A stretch of 45,438 nucleotides of DNA, taken from the NCBI GenBank assembly GCA_030684475.1, contig JAUXWB010000023.1:1-45438 (forward strand), given 5' to 3'. Made by a program: the position numbers and the translations under genes. This DNA is from Reyranella sp. GTDB lineage: Bacteria > Pseudomonadota > Alphaproteobacteria > Reyranellales > Reyranellaceae. Positions 8,201-17,737 of the stretch are shown piece after piece; position 1 is the stretch's first letter, and each line of letters opens with the position of its first letter. Under the pieces are notes generated by a model that was not told the origin of the DNA, made no database searches, and saw nothing but the letters and a program-made list of their open reading frames with translations.

Positions 8201-9625
8201 TCACTTTATCTCTAAACCCGCGGGTTCCGTACCATTGCGCTCGTCTGGCGCACTTCCATGCAGGCCCAACGATTTCAGCTTGCGATGCAACGCGGACCGC
8301 TCCATGCCAACGAAAGTCGCGGTGCGTGAAATGTTTCCGCCAAACCTCGTGACCTGGGCCAGCAGGTATTCCCGCTCGAAGACCTCGCGGGCATCGCGCA
8401 GCGGCAGTTGCATGATCTCGCCGCCCTTTTCCCAGCGCAGAACGGACGGTGCATCCTCGCTGACGTCGTTAGGCAACGCGTCGACCCGGATCGGGCCGCC
8501 GCCTGCCGGCGCCAAAATCAGCAGCCGTTCGATGACGTTGCGCAATTGCCGGACGTTGCCGGGCCAGTCGTGGCCCTGCAGAGCGGCCAGCGTATCCTCG
8601 CCGATCGTCCGTGACGGCAGGCCGGTTGCGTCAGCGACACGCCGCAACAGGTCAGCTGCCAGATCGGGAATGTCCTCGCGGCGCTCGCTGAGCGGCGGAA
8701 CGCGCAGCGAGATGACATTCAACCGGTGATACAATTCCTCACGGAACTGCCCCGAGACAATCTCATCCTGCAGACTCCGCGTCGTCGAGGCGAGGACGCG
8801 TACATCCACCTCGACACGGGTCTTGCCGCCGTCGCGCATGAATGACTGCTCCTGAAGCACGCGAGCCAGCCGGCTTTGCAGTGCCAACGGCAGGTCTGCG
8901 ACTTCCTTGAGCAGCAAAGTGCCGCTGTGAGCCATCTCAAAGGCGCTGGAGACACGAAGCGTATCGCCTTCGGTTTCGCCGTCTGTGCCGAACAATTCGA
9001 TGTCAAGACGTTCCGCAGGGAGCGTCGAGCAGTTGACCACCACAAACGGACCATCGGCCCGCTTCGAATTTTGATGAATCAGCCGAGCCATGGTTTCCTT
9101 GCCCGCCCCGGAGGCTCCGATGATCAAAACGCGGCTGCCGGTCGGCGCCACGCGTTCGACCTGGGCGCGGACACTGGCGGCGCTTGGCGACGAGCCAACG
9201 AACGTGACGTCGCCCCCCGCCCGTCGCCGCAAGGTCGCGTTTTCGCGCTTCAGCCGGTCCGCCTCTACGGCTCGGTCGACGACCAGCAGCAGGCGATCGG
9301 CCTTGAAGGGCTTTTCGATGAAATCGTAGGCGCCGGTCTTGATCGCCGACACCGCGGTATCAATTGTCCCATGGCCGCTGATCATGACGACGGGGATGGG
9401 CGGATCCTCGCGGCGGATGACCTCGAGGAGCTGCAGCCCATCAAGGTCGCTGCCCTGCAGCCAAACGTCAAGGATCACCAATGCCGGCCGACGCTGGCGC
9501 ACGGCATCGATGGCTTCGGTGCTGTTGTGAGCGCGGCGGGCCGAGTGACCCTCATCCTCAAGGATACCTGCAATCAGCGTGCAGATGTCGCGCTCGTCGT
9601 CGACGATCAGGATGTCGTGGGCCAT
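8201..9625 (-). CDS. ntrX: Response regulator NtrX with degenerate AAA+ domain
   Basis: 474 residues: receiver domain (1-120, acidic pocket D9/D10/E11 region, phosphoacceptor D53 in VILDVWL), AAA+ domain (about 142-370) and a Fis-type helix-turn-helix (about 420-462, GGNISRTATFVGMERSALHRKLKSLGL). NtrX is the partner of the NtrY kinase and controls nitrogen, redox and envelope genes in alphaproteobacteria. The AAA+ part is unusual. The Walker A loop is GASGAGKE (170-177). The GAFTGA sigma-54 contact loop expected near 213-221 is replaced by TDGETEGDT. The Walker B acidic pair reads LLLKEV, with Lys240 where Asp is expected. It probably does not act as a classical sigma-54 ATPase activator. It lies downstream of ntrY with a 34-bp gap. 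Confidence 0.93.
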   Translation of the reverse strand: MAHDILIVDDERDICTLIAGILEDEGHSARRAHNSTEAIDAVRQRRPALVILDVWLQGSDLDGLQLLEVIRREDPPIPVVMISGHGTIDTAVSAIKTGAYDFIEKPFKADRLLLVVDRAVEADRLKRENATLRRRAGGDVTFVGSSPSAASVRAQVERVAPTGSRVLIIGASGAGKETMARLIHQNSKRADGPFVVVNCSTLPAERLDIELFGTDGETEGDTLRVSSAFEMAHSGTLLLKEVADLPLALQSRLARVLQEQSFMRDGGKTRVEVDVRVLASTTRSLQDEIVSGQFREELYHRLNVISLRVPPLSERREDIPDLAADLLRRVADATGLPSRTIGEDTLAALQGHDWPGNVRQLRNVIERLLILAPAGGGPIRVDALPNDVSEDAPSVLRWEKGGEIMQLPLRDAREVFEREYLLAQVTRFGGNISRTATFVGMERSALHRKLKSLGLHGSAPDERNGTEPAGLEIK

Positions 9626-9659
9626 GACTCTTCAAGCAGTCCGCTACTGTCTCTGCGGA

Positions 9660-11900
9660 TCATTGTGCGGCTGTCGCATGCGGTCGAGCCGACGCGATTT
9701 CCTTCGCGTCCCGTCGGAATACCAGACTGATGGAGGCGCCGCCACCCTCTCGGTCCTCCAGCGCAAGATAACCACCGTGATCTTCCATGATTTTCTTGAC
9801 GATAGCCAAGCCCAGCCCCGTCCCTTTGCTGCGGGTCGTCATATAGGGCTCGGTTAGTCGCTCTCGCCCTTCCTTTGGCAGACCCTTGCCGTTGTCCTCG
9901 ATGACAATACGCACCGTCGTGCCATCGTCCTTCAAGGTCAGCGAAATCTCGCCTCGCGGCAACGATCCGTCCGACGAAGCCCCTCGCCCCTCGATCGCCT
10001 CGGCCGAATTTTTCAGAATGTTGGTCAGGACCTGACCGACCTGACGGCGATCGCAGACCAGCGGGATCGGCCCGTCCGGGAGGCGCGAGACATAGTGAAT
10101 ATCGGGATTGCCGTTGCGCTGAAGGAAAAGTGCCTGTTGGCAGAGCTCCTTGGCATCCTCGGCCTGCACTGTCGGGCGGGGCATGCGGGCAAAGGACGAG
10201 AACTCGTCGACCATGCGGCCGATGTCGCCAACCTGGCGGATGATCGTATCGGTGCAGATAGTGAAAGTTTCCGGATCCTCCTTGATCTGCTTCAGGTATC
10301 GACGCTTCAGCCGCTCGGCAGAAAGCTGGATCGGGGTGAGAGGGTTCTTGATCTCGTGGGCGATGCGCCGCGCCACGTCGCCCCAGGCCGCCATGCGCTG
10401 CGCCGACATCAGATCGGTCACGTCATCGAAAGTGACGACGGCACCGGCATCGGATGCGGCACTGATTCGAACCAGCAGGATGCGCCGCGCGCCCCGCTGC
10501 AATATCTCGACTTGCCCCTGGGTAACGCGATCAGGTCGCTCGGCTGCCTGCACCACGAGTGGGGCCAGTTCGGGCATGACGGCGATCAGCGGCCGCTCCA
10601 GCACACCATCCTCGGGCAGTGCCAGGAGTTCGAGCGCCGAGCGATTGCTACGCGTGACGATGCCCTTTCCATCGACGCTGAGTACCCCGGCCGAAACCCC
10701 TGCCAGCACCGCGTCAGTGAGGCGCCGGCGGGTGTCGAGTTCCTTGTTGGCGCTGACCAATTCGCCGCGCTGCTGCTCGATCTGACTCGCCATGCGATTG
10801 AACGAGCGCGCGAGCTGCCCCAACTCGTCGTTGGGCGGCCCCTCCTCCACACGTGTCGTCAGATCGCCGCCGCGCACCCGCTCGGCGGCCAGCATCAGGC
10901 CACCGATCGGTGCCGTCAGACGGGTTGCGAACAGAACCGCCAGCCAAACGGCCGCCAGCAGCATCAGGAGGGCGATGGCGCCGCAGACCAGGAATATGAC
11001 GAGCTGACTGCGTTGCAGGGCCGATTCGATCTGCGAATAGAACGTGCCGGCAAACTCAATACTCTTGATGTAGTCGACGACCCTGAGGTCGACCGCATGG
11101 CCGGTCGCCAGAAAGAGAGGTTCACCCACGAACATCTGCATGACGAAATAGGCGCCGTCCGCGGAATCGAACTGGACCGGTCGTGCCTGGTTGACGGCCT
11201 GCCAGAGAAACTTCGCCGACGGCAGCGGATCGACCATGCCTTTGGCGTCGGGCGCCTGAGCCTGAGCGATCACGCCCTTGTCGGCGTCGATGACCGTCGC
11301 CTCGATGATCGGACGGCCCTCGATCAGGGTTTCCAGGAGCAGCGTCGTGCCCTCGCCGTTGCGAACGCCGTCGATGCCGAGAGCCTGCAAGGGACCGGCG
11401 ATCGCGCCGATGTCGCGCAGGATCTCCTCCTCCCGGGCGCGCCGCACCGGCTCGCCGATGGCTCGCGCCGCCTCATAGGCGGCCTGCGACGGCTTTACGA
11501 CGAAATCCGTCAGATTGAGGAAAAGCAGAGACAGGATGATGCCGACGATCAGCGTCGGCGTGATGGTGAAGACGCTGCAAACCAGCACCAGACGCATATG
11601 AAGGCGCGAACCGGCGGCGCCGCGTCGGCGGTCCAGCCAAAGCTGCGTGAGACGCACGGCGAGCACCGCCACAAGGGCGATGGCAATGACGAGGTCCGAG
11701 ACAAGAAGGCCGGTCATCCAGCCGAGGGTGCCGAACGCCGCCGGCACGAACCCCGCGAGCCAAGCGTAGGTCACTGCGCCGGCGACGATGGCAAGCACGG
11801 CAAGAGACACGGCGGCAAAGCGACCGCTGAGGCCACGAAGCACGGCGCTTGCCATGTCGCCCAAGCGTGAAACGCCCAGCCCAGTTGTCACTAGAGTCAC
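9660..11900 (-). CDS. ntrY: Sensor histidine kinase NtrY
   Basis: 746 residues, membrane-bound. Hydrophobic segments at about 28-50, 60-85, 104-130 and 298-325 flank a periplasmic sensor region (about 131-297). A HAMP domain (about 325-380, [19 protein letters not shown]...), a PAS domain (about 390-500) and the kinase core follow. The phosphorylated histidine is H515 in [14 protein letters not shown]- and G-boxes are [20 protein letters not shown] and [19 protein letters not shown]. The GTG start overlaps the ntrC TGA (GTGA); GTG at 11891 and ATG at 11855 are alternatives. It signals mainly to NtrX, with possible cross-talk to NtrC. Confidence 0.96.
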   Translation of the reverse strand: MTLVTTGLGVSRLGDMASAVLRGLSGRFAAVSLAVLAIVAGAVTYAWLAGFVPAAFGTLGWMTGLLVSDLVIAIALVAVLAVRLTQLWLDRRRGAAGSRLHMRLVLVCSVFTITPTLIVGIILSLLFLNLTDFVVKPSQAAYEAARAIGEPVRRAREEEILRDIGAIAGPLQALGIDGVRNGEGTTLLLETLIEGRPIIEATVIDADKGVIAQAQAPDAKGMVDPLPSAKFLWQAVNQARPVQFDSADGAYFVMQMFVGEPLFLATGHAVDLRVVDYIKSIEFAGTFYSQIESALQRSQLVIFLVCGAIALLMLLAAVWLAVLFATRLTAPIGGLMLAAERVRGGDLTTRVEEGPPNDELGQLARSFNRMASQIEQQRGELVSANKELDTRRRLTDAVLAGVSAGVLSVDGKGIVTRSNRSALELLALPEDGVLERPLIAVMPELAPLVVQAAERPDRVTQGQVEILQRGARRILLVRISAASDAGAVVTFDDVTDLMSAQRMAAWGDVARRIAHEIKNPLTPIQLSAERLKRRYLKQIKEDPETFTICTDTIIRQVGDIGRMVDEFSSFARMPRPTVQAEDAKELCQQALFLQRNGNPDIHYVSRLPDGPIPLVCDRRQVGQVLTNILKNSAEAIEGRGASSDGSLPRGEISLTLKDDGTTVRIVIEDNGKGLPKEGRERLTEPYMTTRSKGTGLGLAIVKKIMEDHGGYLALEDREGGGASISLVFRRDAKEIASARPHATAAQ

Positions 11901-13375
11901 CCGCCCCGGCGAACCTGCGGCGTACGAACCACGGGCACGTCGAGGTCCTTTATTTTCTTGCGCAACGTATTGCGATTGAGCCCCAAGAGACGGGCAGCGC
12001 GCAACTGATTCCCGCGTGTCGCCCCAAGCGCCAGCGACAGAAGTGGTCGTTCGACCTCCGAAATGACGCGATCGTACATGCCGTCCGGCGGCAACCGGTC
12101 GCCGTGGGCGGCAAACAGGGCCTGGAGGTGGCGGTCCATCGCGTCGCCCAGGGAGGCGTCGCCGAGACCGGGGCTGGCGCTTGTGGCTTCGGGTTCCGGC
12201 GTCTGGACGGCGTCAGCGAGTTCCGATTCGATCGTATCGACGCCAATTACCTCTTCCGAGTAGAGCGCGGACAGGCGCCGAACGAGGTTTTCCAGTTCGC
12301 GCACGTTACCCGGCCAGCGGTGCTGGCGCAGGCGCGCCATCGCATCGGTCGACAACACCTTGGTCGGCAGGCCGTCCATGGTCGCCGCACGCAGGAAATG
12401 GTTGGTCAGTTCGGGGATGTCGTCGAGACGCTCGCGCAACGGCGGCAACCGGATTGGCACGACGTTGAGACGATAGAACAGATCCTCGCGAAACAGACCC
12501 TGCTGGATCAGGCGGCGCAGGTCGCGATGGGTGGCTGCGACGATGCGCACATTGGCCTTGATCGGGGTCCGCCCGCCGACGGTCATGTATTCACCTTCCT
12601 GCAAAACGCGCAGCAGGCGGGTCTGCGCCTCGGGCGGCATGTCCCCGATCTCGTCGAGGAACAGCGTGCCACCGGAAGCCTGTTCGAACTTGCCCGACGA
12701 CCGCTGCACGGCGCCGGTGAAGGCCCCGCGCTCGTGCCCGAACAATTCGCTCTCGATCAACTCGCGCGGAATGGCGGCCATATTGAGCGCCACGAACGGT
12801 CCCTTGCGGCGCTTGCCGTAGTCGTGCAGCGCCCGCGCGACAAGCTCCTTACCGGTGCCCGATTCGCCCGATACCATCACCGTGAGATCGGTCGACATCA
12901 GCCGAGCCAGCGCGCGGTAGATCTCCTGCATGGCAGTGGATCGACCGATCAGCGGCAAACGTTCGCTCTCTTCCGGCGGATGGGTGCCGCGCGGCATCGA
13001 TGCGGCAGGCGCCGAGAGTGCCCGATTCACCACCGAGACCAACTCGTTGAGATCGAACGGCTTCGGCAGGTACTCGAACGCGCCGCGTTCGGTGGCGCGC
13101 ACCGCCGTCAAGAGCGTCGACTGGGCGCTCATCACGATGACGCGCAGGTCCGGCCGCAACTTGCGGATGCGCGGCACGAGATCGAGACCGTTCTCGTCAG
13201 GCATGACGACATCGGTGATGACGAGCTGGCCCTCGCCCTCCTGGATCCATTGCCACAGCGTTGCAGCAGCACCTGTGCTCCGCACCGTGTGGCCCTGGCG
13301 TCCCAGCGCCTGATGCAGGACTGTCCGGATCGCGCGGTCGTCGTCGGCAACGAGAATGGTCGCGGCAGCGCTCAT
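11897..13375 (-). CDS. ntrC: Nitrogen regulation response regulator NtrC
   Basis: 492 residues, a complete sigma-54 enhancer-binding protein that activates nitrogen-assimilation genes when phosphorylated by NtrB. The receiver domain has DDD at 11-13 and phosphoacceptor D55 in [13 protein letters not shown]. The AAA+ domain has Walker A GESGTGKE (170-177), the sigma-54-contacting GAFTGA loop (217-222) and Walker [13 protein letters not shown] (DE at 241-242). The C-terminal Fis-type helix-turn-helix is [24 protein letters not shown]. In contrast to NtrX in the same operon, every sigma-54 activator motif is intact. Start and stop overlap ntrB and ntrY by 4 nt each. Confidence 0.97.
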   Translation of the reverse strand: MSAAATILVADDDRAIRTVLHQALGRQGHTVRSTGAAATLWQWIQEGEGQLVITDVVMPDENGLDLVPRIRKLRPDLRVIVMSAQSTLLTAVRATERGAFEYLPKPFDLNELVSVVNRALSAPAASMPRGTHPPEESERLPLIGRSTAMQEIYRALARLMSTDLTVMVSGESGTGKELVARALHDYGKRRKGPFVALNMAAIPRELIESELFGHERGAFTGAVQRSSGKFEQASGGTLFLDEIGDMPPEAQTRLLRVLQEGEYMTVGGRTPIKANVRIVAATHRDLRRLIQQGLFREDLFYRLNVVPIRLPPLRERLDDIPELTNHFLRAATMDGLPTKVLSTDAMARLRQHRWPGNVRELENLVRRLSALYSEEVIGVDTIESELADAVQTPEPEATSASPGLGDASLGDAMDRHLQALFAAHGDRLPPDGMYDRVISEVERPLLSLALGATRGNQLRAARLLGLNRNTLRKKIKDLDVPVVRTPQVRRGG

Positions 13376-14484
13376 GATCTGATTTGGGGAAATTGCATCG
13401 GCAACATCACTCGGAACGTTGTCCGGCCGGGCTCACTGTCGAACTCGATAGCCCCGCCGTGGTCATTGATGATCTTGGCCACCAATGCAAGACCCAGGCC
13501 GGTTCCCGTCGGCTTGTTGGTCACGAAAGCGTCAAACATGTGCGCACGGATCTCGTCGAGGACCCCGCGGCCGTTATCGCGGACGGAAACAACCAGCGGC
13601 AGGTTGACTCTCGCCTGTTGGCCGGGGACCGCCAGGCGCAGCCCATGGCGGAAGGCGGTCGAAAGCTCGATCTCGCGCTCGCCGTCGCCCGGCGTTTCAC
13701 AGGCATTCTTAACCAGATTGAGGAAAACCTGGATGAGCTGGTCGCGATCGCCGTGAACTTCGGGCAACGACGGGTCGTAGGTCTCGATGAATCGCACGCC
13801 CTTGCCGAAACCGTTTTCGGAGAGGCGACGAACATGGTTCAGCACCTGGTGAATATTGATCGGGCCGCGGTCGATCGGGCGACCCTCGGCAAATGCCTCC
13901 ATCCGGTCGACCAGCGCCACGATCCGGTCGGTTTCTTCGCAGATCAGACCGGTCAGTTCGCGGTCGCTGTCAGGAACCGACTGCTCGAGCAGCTGGGCAG
14001 CACCGCGGATGCCGGACAGCGGATTCTTGACCTCGTGCGCCAGCATGGCAGCGAGCGCACTCACCGAGCGGGCGGCGCTGCGATGCGCCATCTGGCGGTC
14101 GATGCTACGGGCGATCGTCTGTTCGACCAGTGAGACGGCGATCAATCCGTCGCTGTCGGCGATCGGTGAGAGGCGGAGTGCGCAAAACCGGGTACCGATG
14201 CGCGGCGAAGCAAGCGTAATGCCGTTCTCCGCCACTGCGCCACCGCTTACCTGGACCTGTTCGAGCAGCGAGAACAGTGGTGTGTCCTCGGGCACGAACT
14301 CGTCCAGCGGATGGCCGACAAAGCGCGCCCGGCCGACGCCGAAGAACTGCTCGGCCGAAAGGTTGGCGTAGTGCACGAGGCGGCCGGCATCGACCACGAC
14401 GACCGCCTCGGAAAGGGAATCCAGGATCGCCGACGAGAACAGCTCCGGCGGCATGCTCGAACGCGTGAGCGGACGCAATGGCAT
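13372..14484 (-). CDS. ntrB: Nitrogen regulation sensor kinase NtrB (GlnL)
   Basis: 370 residues from the ATG at 14484, one base after the dusB TAG. The longer frame extends into dusB and is a shadow. A cytoplasmic PAS domain (about 13-125, [31 protein letters not shown]) precedes the HisKA domain with H150 in [24 protein letters not shown]. The ATPase domain follows, with [18 protein letters not shown] and [18 protein letters not shown]. No membrane segment is seen, as expected for the soluble NtrB that reads nitrogen status through PII. It phosphorylates NtrC. An ATG at 14454 is an alternative start. Confidence 0.95.
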   Translation of the reverse strand: MPLRPLTRSSMPPELFSSAILDSLSEAVVVVDAGRLVHYANLSAEQFFGVGRARFVGHPLDEFVPEDTPLFSLLEQVQVSGGAVAENGITLASPRIGTRFCALRLSPIADSDGLIAVSLVEQTIARSIDRQMAHRSAARSVSALAAMLAHEVKNPLSGIRGAAQLLEQSVPDSDRELTGLICEETDRIVALVDRMEAFAEGRPIDRGPINIHQVLNHVRRLSENGFGKGVRFIETYDPSLPEVHGDRDQLIQVFLNLVKNACETPGDGEREIELSTAFRHGLRLAVPGQQARVNLPLVVSVRDNGRGVLDEIRAHMFDAFVTNKPTGTGLGLALVAKIINDHGGAIEFDSEPGRTTFRVMLPMQFPQIRS

Positions 14485-14485
14485 G

Positions 14486-15493
14486 CTACGCCGCCTGCCG
14501 TTCGAGGGCGGGAAGGAAAAAGGCGGCAAGCATGCCTCGTACCTTGGCCGGATCGCCCTCGCGGTTGACGGCCCCGCGGAAGTCAGCGGAAGCCGGCAGG
14601 CCCTTCGAGTACCAGCCGAGATGCTTGCGTGCCATGCGCACACCGGTTTCCAAACCGTAGTGCTCGAGCATTGACTCGAAGTGGGCGCGCACCGTGCCGT
14701 ACTGTTCGGCCAGCGGCGGATCGGGCAGTCGTTCGCCCGTGCGCAGATAGTGGATCACCTGGTTGAGGAACCAGGGTCGCCCGTAGGCGCCGCGCCCGAT
14801 CATCACGCCATCGGCGCCAGACTGGGCCAGCGCCAAGTCCACGTCGTCGAGCGTGTTGATGTCGCCATTCACGATCACCGGCAGGCTCGTGGCCGCCTTG
14901 ACGTCGGCAACGAACGCCCAATCGGCGTGGCCATCGTAGAACTGGCATCGGGTGCGGCCATGCACAGTCAGCATCCGGATGCCGCAGGCCTCGGCGATGC
15001 GCGCAAGATTGGGCGCATTGCGGTTGTTCTCATCCCAGCCCGTCCGCATCTTGAGGGTTACGGGCAGCTTCACGGCCTTGACCGTGGCCTCGAGGATTTT
15101 CGCGGCGTGCACCTCGTCGCGCATGAGCGAAGATCCGGCATGGCCGTTCACGACCTTCTTCACCGGGCAGCCGAAGTTGATGTCGATAATGGCCGCGCCC
15201 CGGTCCTCGTTCAGCTTGGCCGCTTCAGCCATCACCGCCGGTTCGCAGCCAGCGAGCTGGACCGACATCGGAAACTCCTCCGGCGAGTTCTTGGCCATCA
15301 GGAGTGTCTTGCGGTTTTCGCGGACCATGGCCGCCGAGGCGATCATCTCGGACACGACCAAGCCTGCGCCCCCGCGCTTCACCATCCGGCGGAACGGCAT
15401 GTCGGTAACCCCCGACATCGGGGCAAGGATAACCGGGTCCACAAGGCGGACTGGGCCGATATCGACAGGGCAGAGGCGCTTGGCGCGGACCAT
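14486..15493 (-). CDS. dusB: tRNA-dihydrouridine synthase DusB (NifR3)
   Basis: 335 residues, an FMN-dependent TIM-barrel enzyme that reduces specific uridines in the D-loop of tRNA. Visible features are [13 protein letters not shown] at the barrel start, the catalytic C109 in [21 protein letters not shown], the tRNA-contacting [13 protein letters not shown] and the FMN-phosphate motif [18 protein letters not shown]. It is the promoter-proximal gene of dusB-ntrB-ntrC, historically called nifR3 in this position, so its promoter sets expression of the nitrogen-regulation genes downstream. The divergent ispDF starts 125 bp away, and a 15-bp palindrome lies 26-40 bp upstream of this start. Confidence 0.96.
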   Translation of the reverse strand: MVRAKRLCPVDIGPVRLVDPVILAPMSGVTDMPFRRMVKRGGAGLVVSEMIASAAMVRENRKTLLMAKNSPEEFPMSVQLAGCEPAVMAEAAKLNEDRGAAIIDINFGCPVKKVVNGHAGSSLMRDEVHAAKILEATVKAVKLPVTLKMRTGWDENNRNAPNLARIAEACGIRMLTVHGRTRCQFYDGHADWAFVADVKAATSLPVIVNGDINTLDDVDLALAQSGADGVMIGRGAYGRPWFLNQVIHYLRTGERLPDPPLAEQYGTVRAHFESMLEHYGLETGVRMARKHLGWYSKGLPASADFRGAVNREGDPAKVRGMLAAFFLPALERQAA

Positions 15494-15518
15494 TCTTCTT
15501 GCTCAGTTAATAGGCATC

Positions 15519-15533
15519 TTGTGCAGTGCACAA
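15519..15533. promoter_or_regulatory. 15-bp palindrome in the dusB/ispDF divergent promoter region
   Basis: TTGTGCA-G-TGCACAA is a perfect inverted repeat with a single central base, 26-40 bp before the dusB ATG and 86-100 bp before the ispDF GTG. It contains TGCAC/GTGCA elements reminiscent of NtrC half-sites, but arm order and spacing differ from the usual TGCAC-N7-GTGCA enhancer, so the assignment is uncertain. A second, weaker hairpin (CCCTT at 15561-15565 with AAGGG at 15572-15576) lies closer to ispDF. The palindrome is observed; operator function for the dusB-ntr operon is inferred. Confidence 0.4.
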
Positions 15534-15618
15534 TAATTGAGCGAGCATTACCGGGTCCAGCCCTTTTCTGCAAGGGTCCGAAGTGCGCTTCCCCGCGTCC
15601 CGGTGTTATTAACTGCTC

Positions 15619-16785
15619 GTGCCCAACTGTACCGCCCTAATCGTCGCCGCCGGCCGCGGCAGCCGTTTCGGTGGTCCCTTGCCCAAGCAATATGCGCTTT
15701 TGAGTGGCCGTCCTGTCCTGTGGCACACCCTGGCGGCACTTCGAGCGGCCCCCGGCATCGACCGAATGCAGGTTGTGATCGCCCCGGGAGACGAGCGCCA
15801 CTACCAGGCCTCGACCCAAGACTTTGACCTGCCGACGCCGGTCCTCGGCGGGACAAGCCGGCAGCTTTCTGTCCTGAATGGCCTCGAGGCGCTGGCCGGT
15901 GAACCGCCGGACTTCGTCGCCATCCATGATGCCGCCCGCCCCTTCGTACAGCCTGCCGACATTGCGGCGTGCCTTGAGGCGGCTGCAGCCCTCGGCATCG
16001 ATGGGGCGGTCCTGGGCGTGGCGCTTGCCGACACGCTGAAGCGCGTCGAGGACGGTGGCGTCATCGCCGGGACGGTCCCGCGCCGCGATCTCTGGCGGGC
16101 ACAAACCCCCCAGGTCTTCCGATTTGAGCCGCTGCTCCAGGCACATCGCGCCGCAGCAGCACTGGGGGCGACGGAAGAAACCGCCCTCACCGACGATGCC
16201 GCCGTCGCCGAACGCGCCGGCCTCAAGGTTGTCATGGTGGCCGGCAGCGGAGATAACGCGAAAATCACCACGGCCGAGGACCTGCGGCGGGCATCGACGA
16301 TGGAAACACGAATTGCTTTCGGATTTGACGTTCATGCATTTGCACCGGGCAGCGGCGTCGTCCTGGGGGGAGTCGTCATCCCGCATGCGCAAGCGCTCAG
16401 CGGCCATTCCGATGCGGATGTGGCGCTGCATGCGCTGACCGATGCGGTCCTGGGCAGCATCGGCGCCGGCGACATCGGCACCCATTTCCCGCCGTCCGAT
16501 TCCCGATGGCGTGGCGTTTCCTCCGATCGTTTCCTTCGGCATGCGGTCAAGCTTCTCGCCGAGCGCGGCGGACGGATCGTCCATCTGGATCTCACCTTGA
16601 TCTGCGAAGCGCCGCGCGTCGGTCCATACCGGGAAGCGATGATCGACAGCATCGCCGGTATCGCCGGCGTGGGGCACGACAGAGTGAGTGTGAAAGCGAC
16701 CACCACGGAAGGGCTGGGCTTTACTGGCCGTCGCGAGGGGATTGCCGCCCAGGCGGTCGCGACCGTCGAAGTACCAAGAACCTAG
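15619..16785 (+). CDS. ispDF: Bifunctional IspD/IspF (MEP isoprenoid pathway)
   Basis: 388 residues, GTG start with no strong ribosome-binding site. The N-terminal IspD half (1-~228) makes CDP-ME from MEP and CTP; it shows ALIVAAGRGSRFGGPLPKQY (CTP-binding loop), IHDAARPF and WRAQTPQVF. The C-terminal IspF half (~230-388) cyclises CDP-ME2P to MEcPP; it shows FGFDVHAF (zinc Asp/His), LSGHSDADVALHALTDA, GDIGTHFPPSD and KATTTEGLGFTGR. The fusion is typical of alpha- and epsilonproteobacteria and couples non-consecutive pathway steps. The reaction between them, by IspE, is not encoded in the window. It is divergent from dusB and followed after 8 bp by pncC. Confidence 0.97.
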   Translation: MPNCTALIVAAGRGSRFGGPLPKQYALLSGRPVLWHTLAALRAAPGIDRMQVVIAPGDERHYQASTQDFDLPTPVLGGTSRQLSVLNGLEALAGEPPDFVAIHDAARPFVQPADIAACLEAAAALGIDGAVLGVALADTLKRVEDGGVIAGTVPRRDLWRAQTPQVFRFEPLLQAHRAAAALGATEETALTDDAAVAERAGLKVVMVAGSGDNAKITTAEDLRRASTMETRIAFGFDVHAFAPGSGVVLGGVVIPHAQALSGHSDADVALHALTDAVLGSIGAGDIGTHFPPSDSRWRGVSSDRFLRHAVKLLAERGGRIVHLDLTLICEAPRVGPYREAMIDSIAGIAGVGHDRVSVKATTTEGLGFTGRREGIAAQAVATVEVPRT

Positions 16786-16793
16786 AGGACCGC

Positions 16794-17285
16794 ATGTTCG
16801 ATCACGAGATGAGGGTAGCGGCCGAGCGCGTATTGGTCGCCTGTCGCAAGCGCAAGCTCAAGGTCGTGACCGCCGAATCCTGTACGGGTGGCTTGGTCGC
16901 GGCAACCTTGACCGCCATTGCCGGCTCGTCCGACGTCGTCGAGCGTGGCTTCGTGACCTACGCCAATGAGGCCAAGCGCGAGATGTTGGGCGTGCCATGG
17001 GACGCGTTGCTCGGTCACGGTGCCGTGAGCGAGCCCGTAGCCCGCGCAATGGCGGCTGGCGCCCTCGCCCATTCCCTAGCCGATATCTCGGTGTCGGTGA
17101 CGGGAGTCGCCGGTCCGGGCGGCGGTACCGAGGACAAACCGGTCGGGCTGGTTCATGTGGCGGCCGTTCGATCCGGCCACGAAGTGATCGCCGAACGTCA
17201 CGTCTTTCCGGGCGACCGTGACGCGATCCGTCGCTTTTCGGTCCTCACTGCGCTTGTGATGCTGGCGTCGCTGGCCGAGCGCTAG
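16794..17285 (+). CDS. pncC: CinA-family nicotinamide-nucleotide amidohydrolase (PncC)
   Basis: 163 residues from the ATG at 16794, with AGAGGA just upstream; the longer upstream frame lies inside ispDF and is a shadow. It corresponds to the stand-alone C-terminal domain of CinA, which deamidates NMN to nicotinate mononucleotide in the pyridine nucleotide salvage cycle. Motifs are TAESCTGGLVAATLTAIAGSS (catalytic Ser/Thr loop), GFVTYANEAKREMLGV, HGAVSEPVARAMA and SVTGVAGPGGGTEDKPVGLVH. It lacks the N-terminal molybdopterin-binding-like domain of full CinA. Its 3' end overlaps the convergent ratA gene by 41 bp. Confidence 0.92.
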   Translation: MFDHEMRVAAERVLVACRKRKLKVVTAESCTGGLVAATLTAIAGSSDVVERGFVTYANEAKREMLGVPWDALLGHGAVSEPVARAMAAGALAHSLADISVSVTGVAGPGGGTEDKPVGLVHVAAVRSGHEVIAERHVFPGDRDAIRRFSVLTALVMLASLAER

Positions 17286-17730
17286 GTTTGCCGTAAAGCT
17301 GGGTGGCGCGCGCCTCGAAGGCCGAAACCATGCGCCGAACGGCCTCGGCAAAGAGCAGGCGGACGGTCTGCTGCAGCAGCATCGAGCGGAAATCGAACTC
17401 GAGTTCGAAGTCGATCATCGTGCCGCGCGGATCGGGCTGGAATGTCCAGTGACTGATCAGTCGGCGGAATGGGCCTTCGATCCCCGTCGTGTCGATGCGC
17501 GGGCCTTCGGAGTGATCGGGCGCAAGCTCGACCTTGGAAACGAACTTCTCGTGGAACGGCCCGAAGCCGATCGCCAATTCGGCGATCTCGACCGCGCCGT
17601 CGCGCTGGCGCACCCGGGCGGCATGGCACCACGGCAGGAACTCGGGGTAGTGCGCGACGTCGGCCACGAGGTCGAACAACTGCATCGGCGAATGGCCGAC
17701 GAGACGGCGTTCGGCGTGGCGGGTCGTCAA
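17245..17730 (-). CDS. ratA: RatA/Coq10-type START-domain protein
   Basis: 161 residues from a TTG at 17730, seven bases after the lipA stop. This start gives MTTRHAERRL..., matching the family N-terminus; the longer frame runs into lipA. The protein is a Coq10/RatA polyketide-cyclase-like START domain: SPMQLFDLVADVAHYPEFLPWC, then the amphipathic C-terminal helix LLFAEAVRRMVSAFEARATQLYG. Eukaryotic Coq10 and bacterial homologues bind ubiquinone and aid respiration. E. coli RatA was described as a ribosome-association toxin, so database names vary. The lipA-ratA order is conserved in alphaproteobacteria. The last 41 bp overlap pncC on the other strand. Confidence 0.88.
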   Translation of the reverse strand: MTTRHAERRLVGHSPMQLFDLVADVAHYPEFLPWCHAARVRQRDGAVEIAELAIGFGPFHEKFVSKVELAPDHSEGPRIDTTGIEGPFRRLISHWTFQPDPRGTMIDFELEFDFRSMLLQQTVRLLFAEAVRRMVSAFEARATQLYGKPSARPATPASQAQ

Positions 17731-17737
17731 GGTTCGG

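Noticed and set aside
10095-11870. 591-residue plus-strand frame opposite ntrY
   Set aside because: Antisense shadow of a clear histidine kinase gene; high-GC codon bias leaves the reverse frame open.
11849-13756. 635-residue plus-strand frame opposite ntrC
   Set aside because: Antisense to the well-supported ntrC; composition is His/Arg/Gln-rich without motifs.
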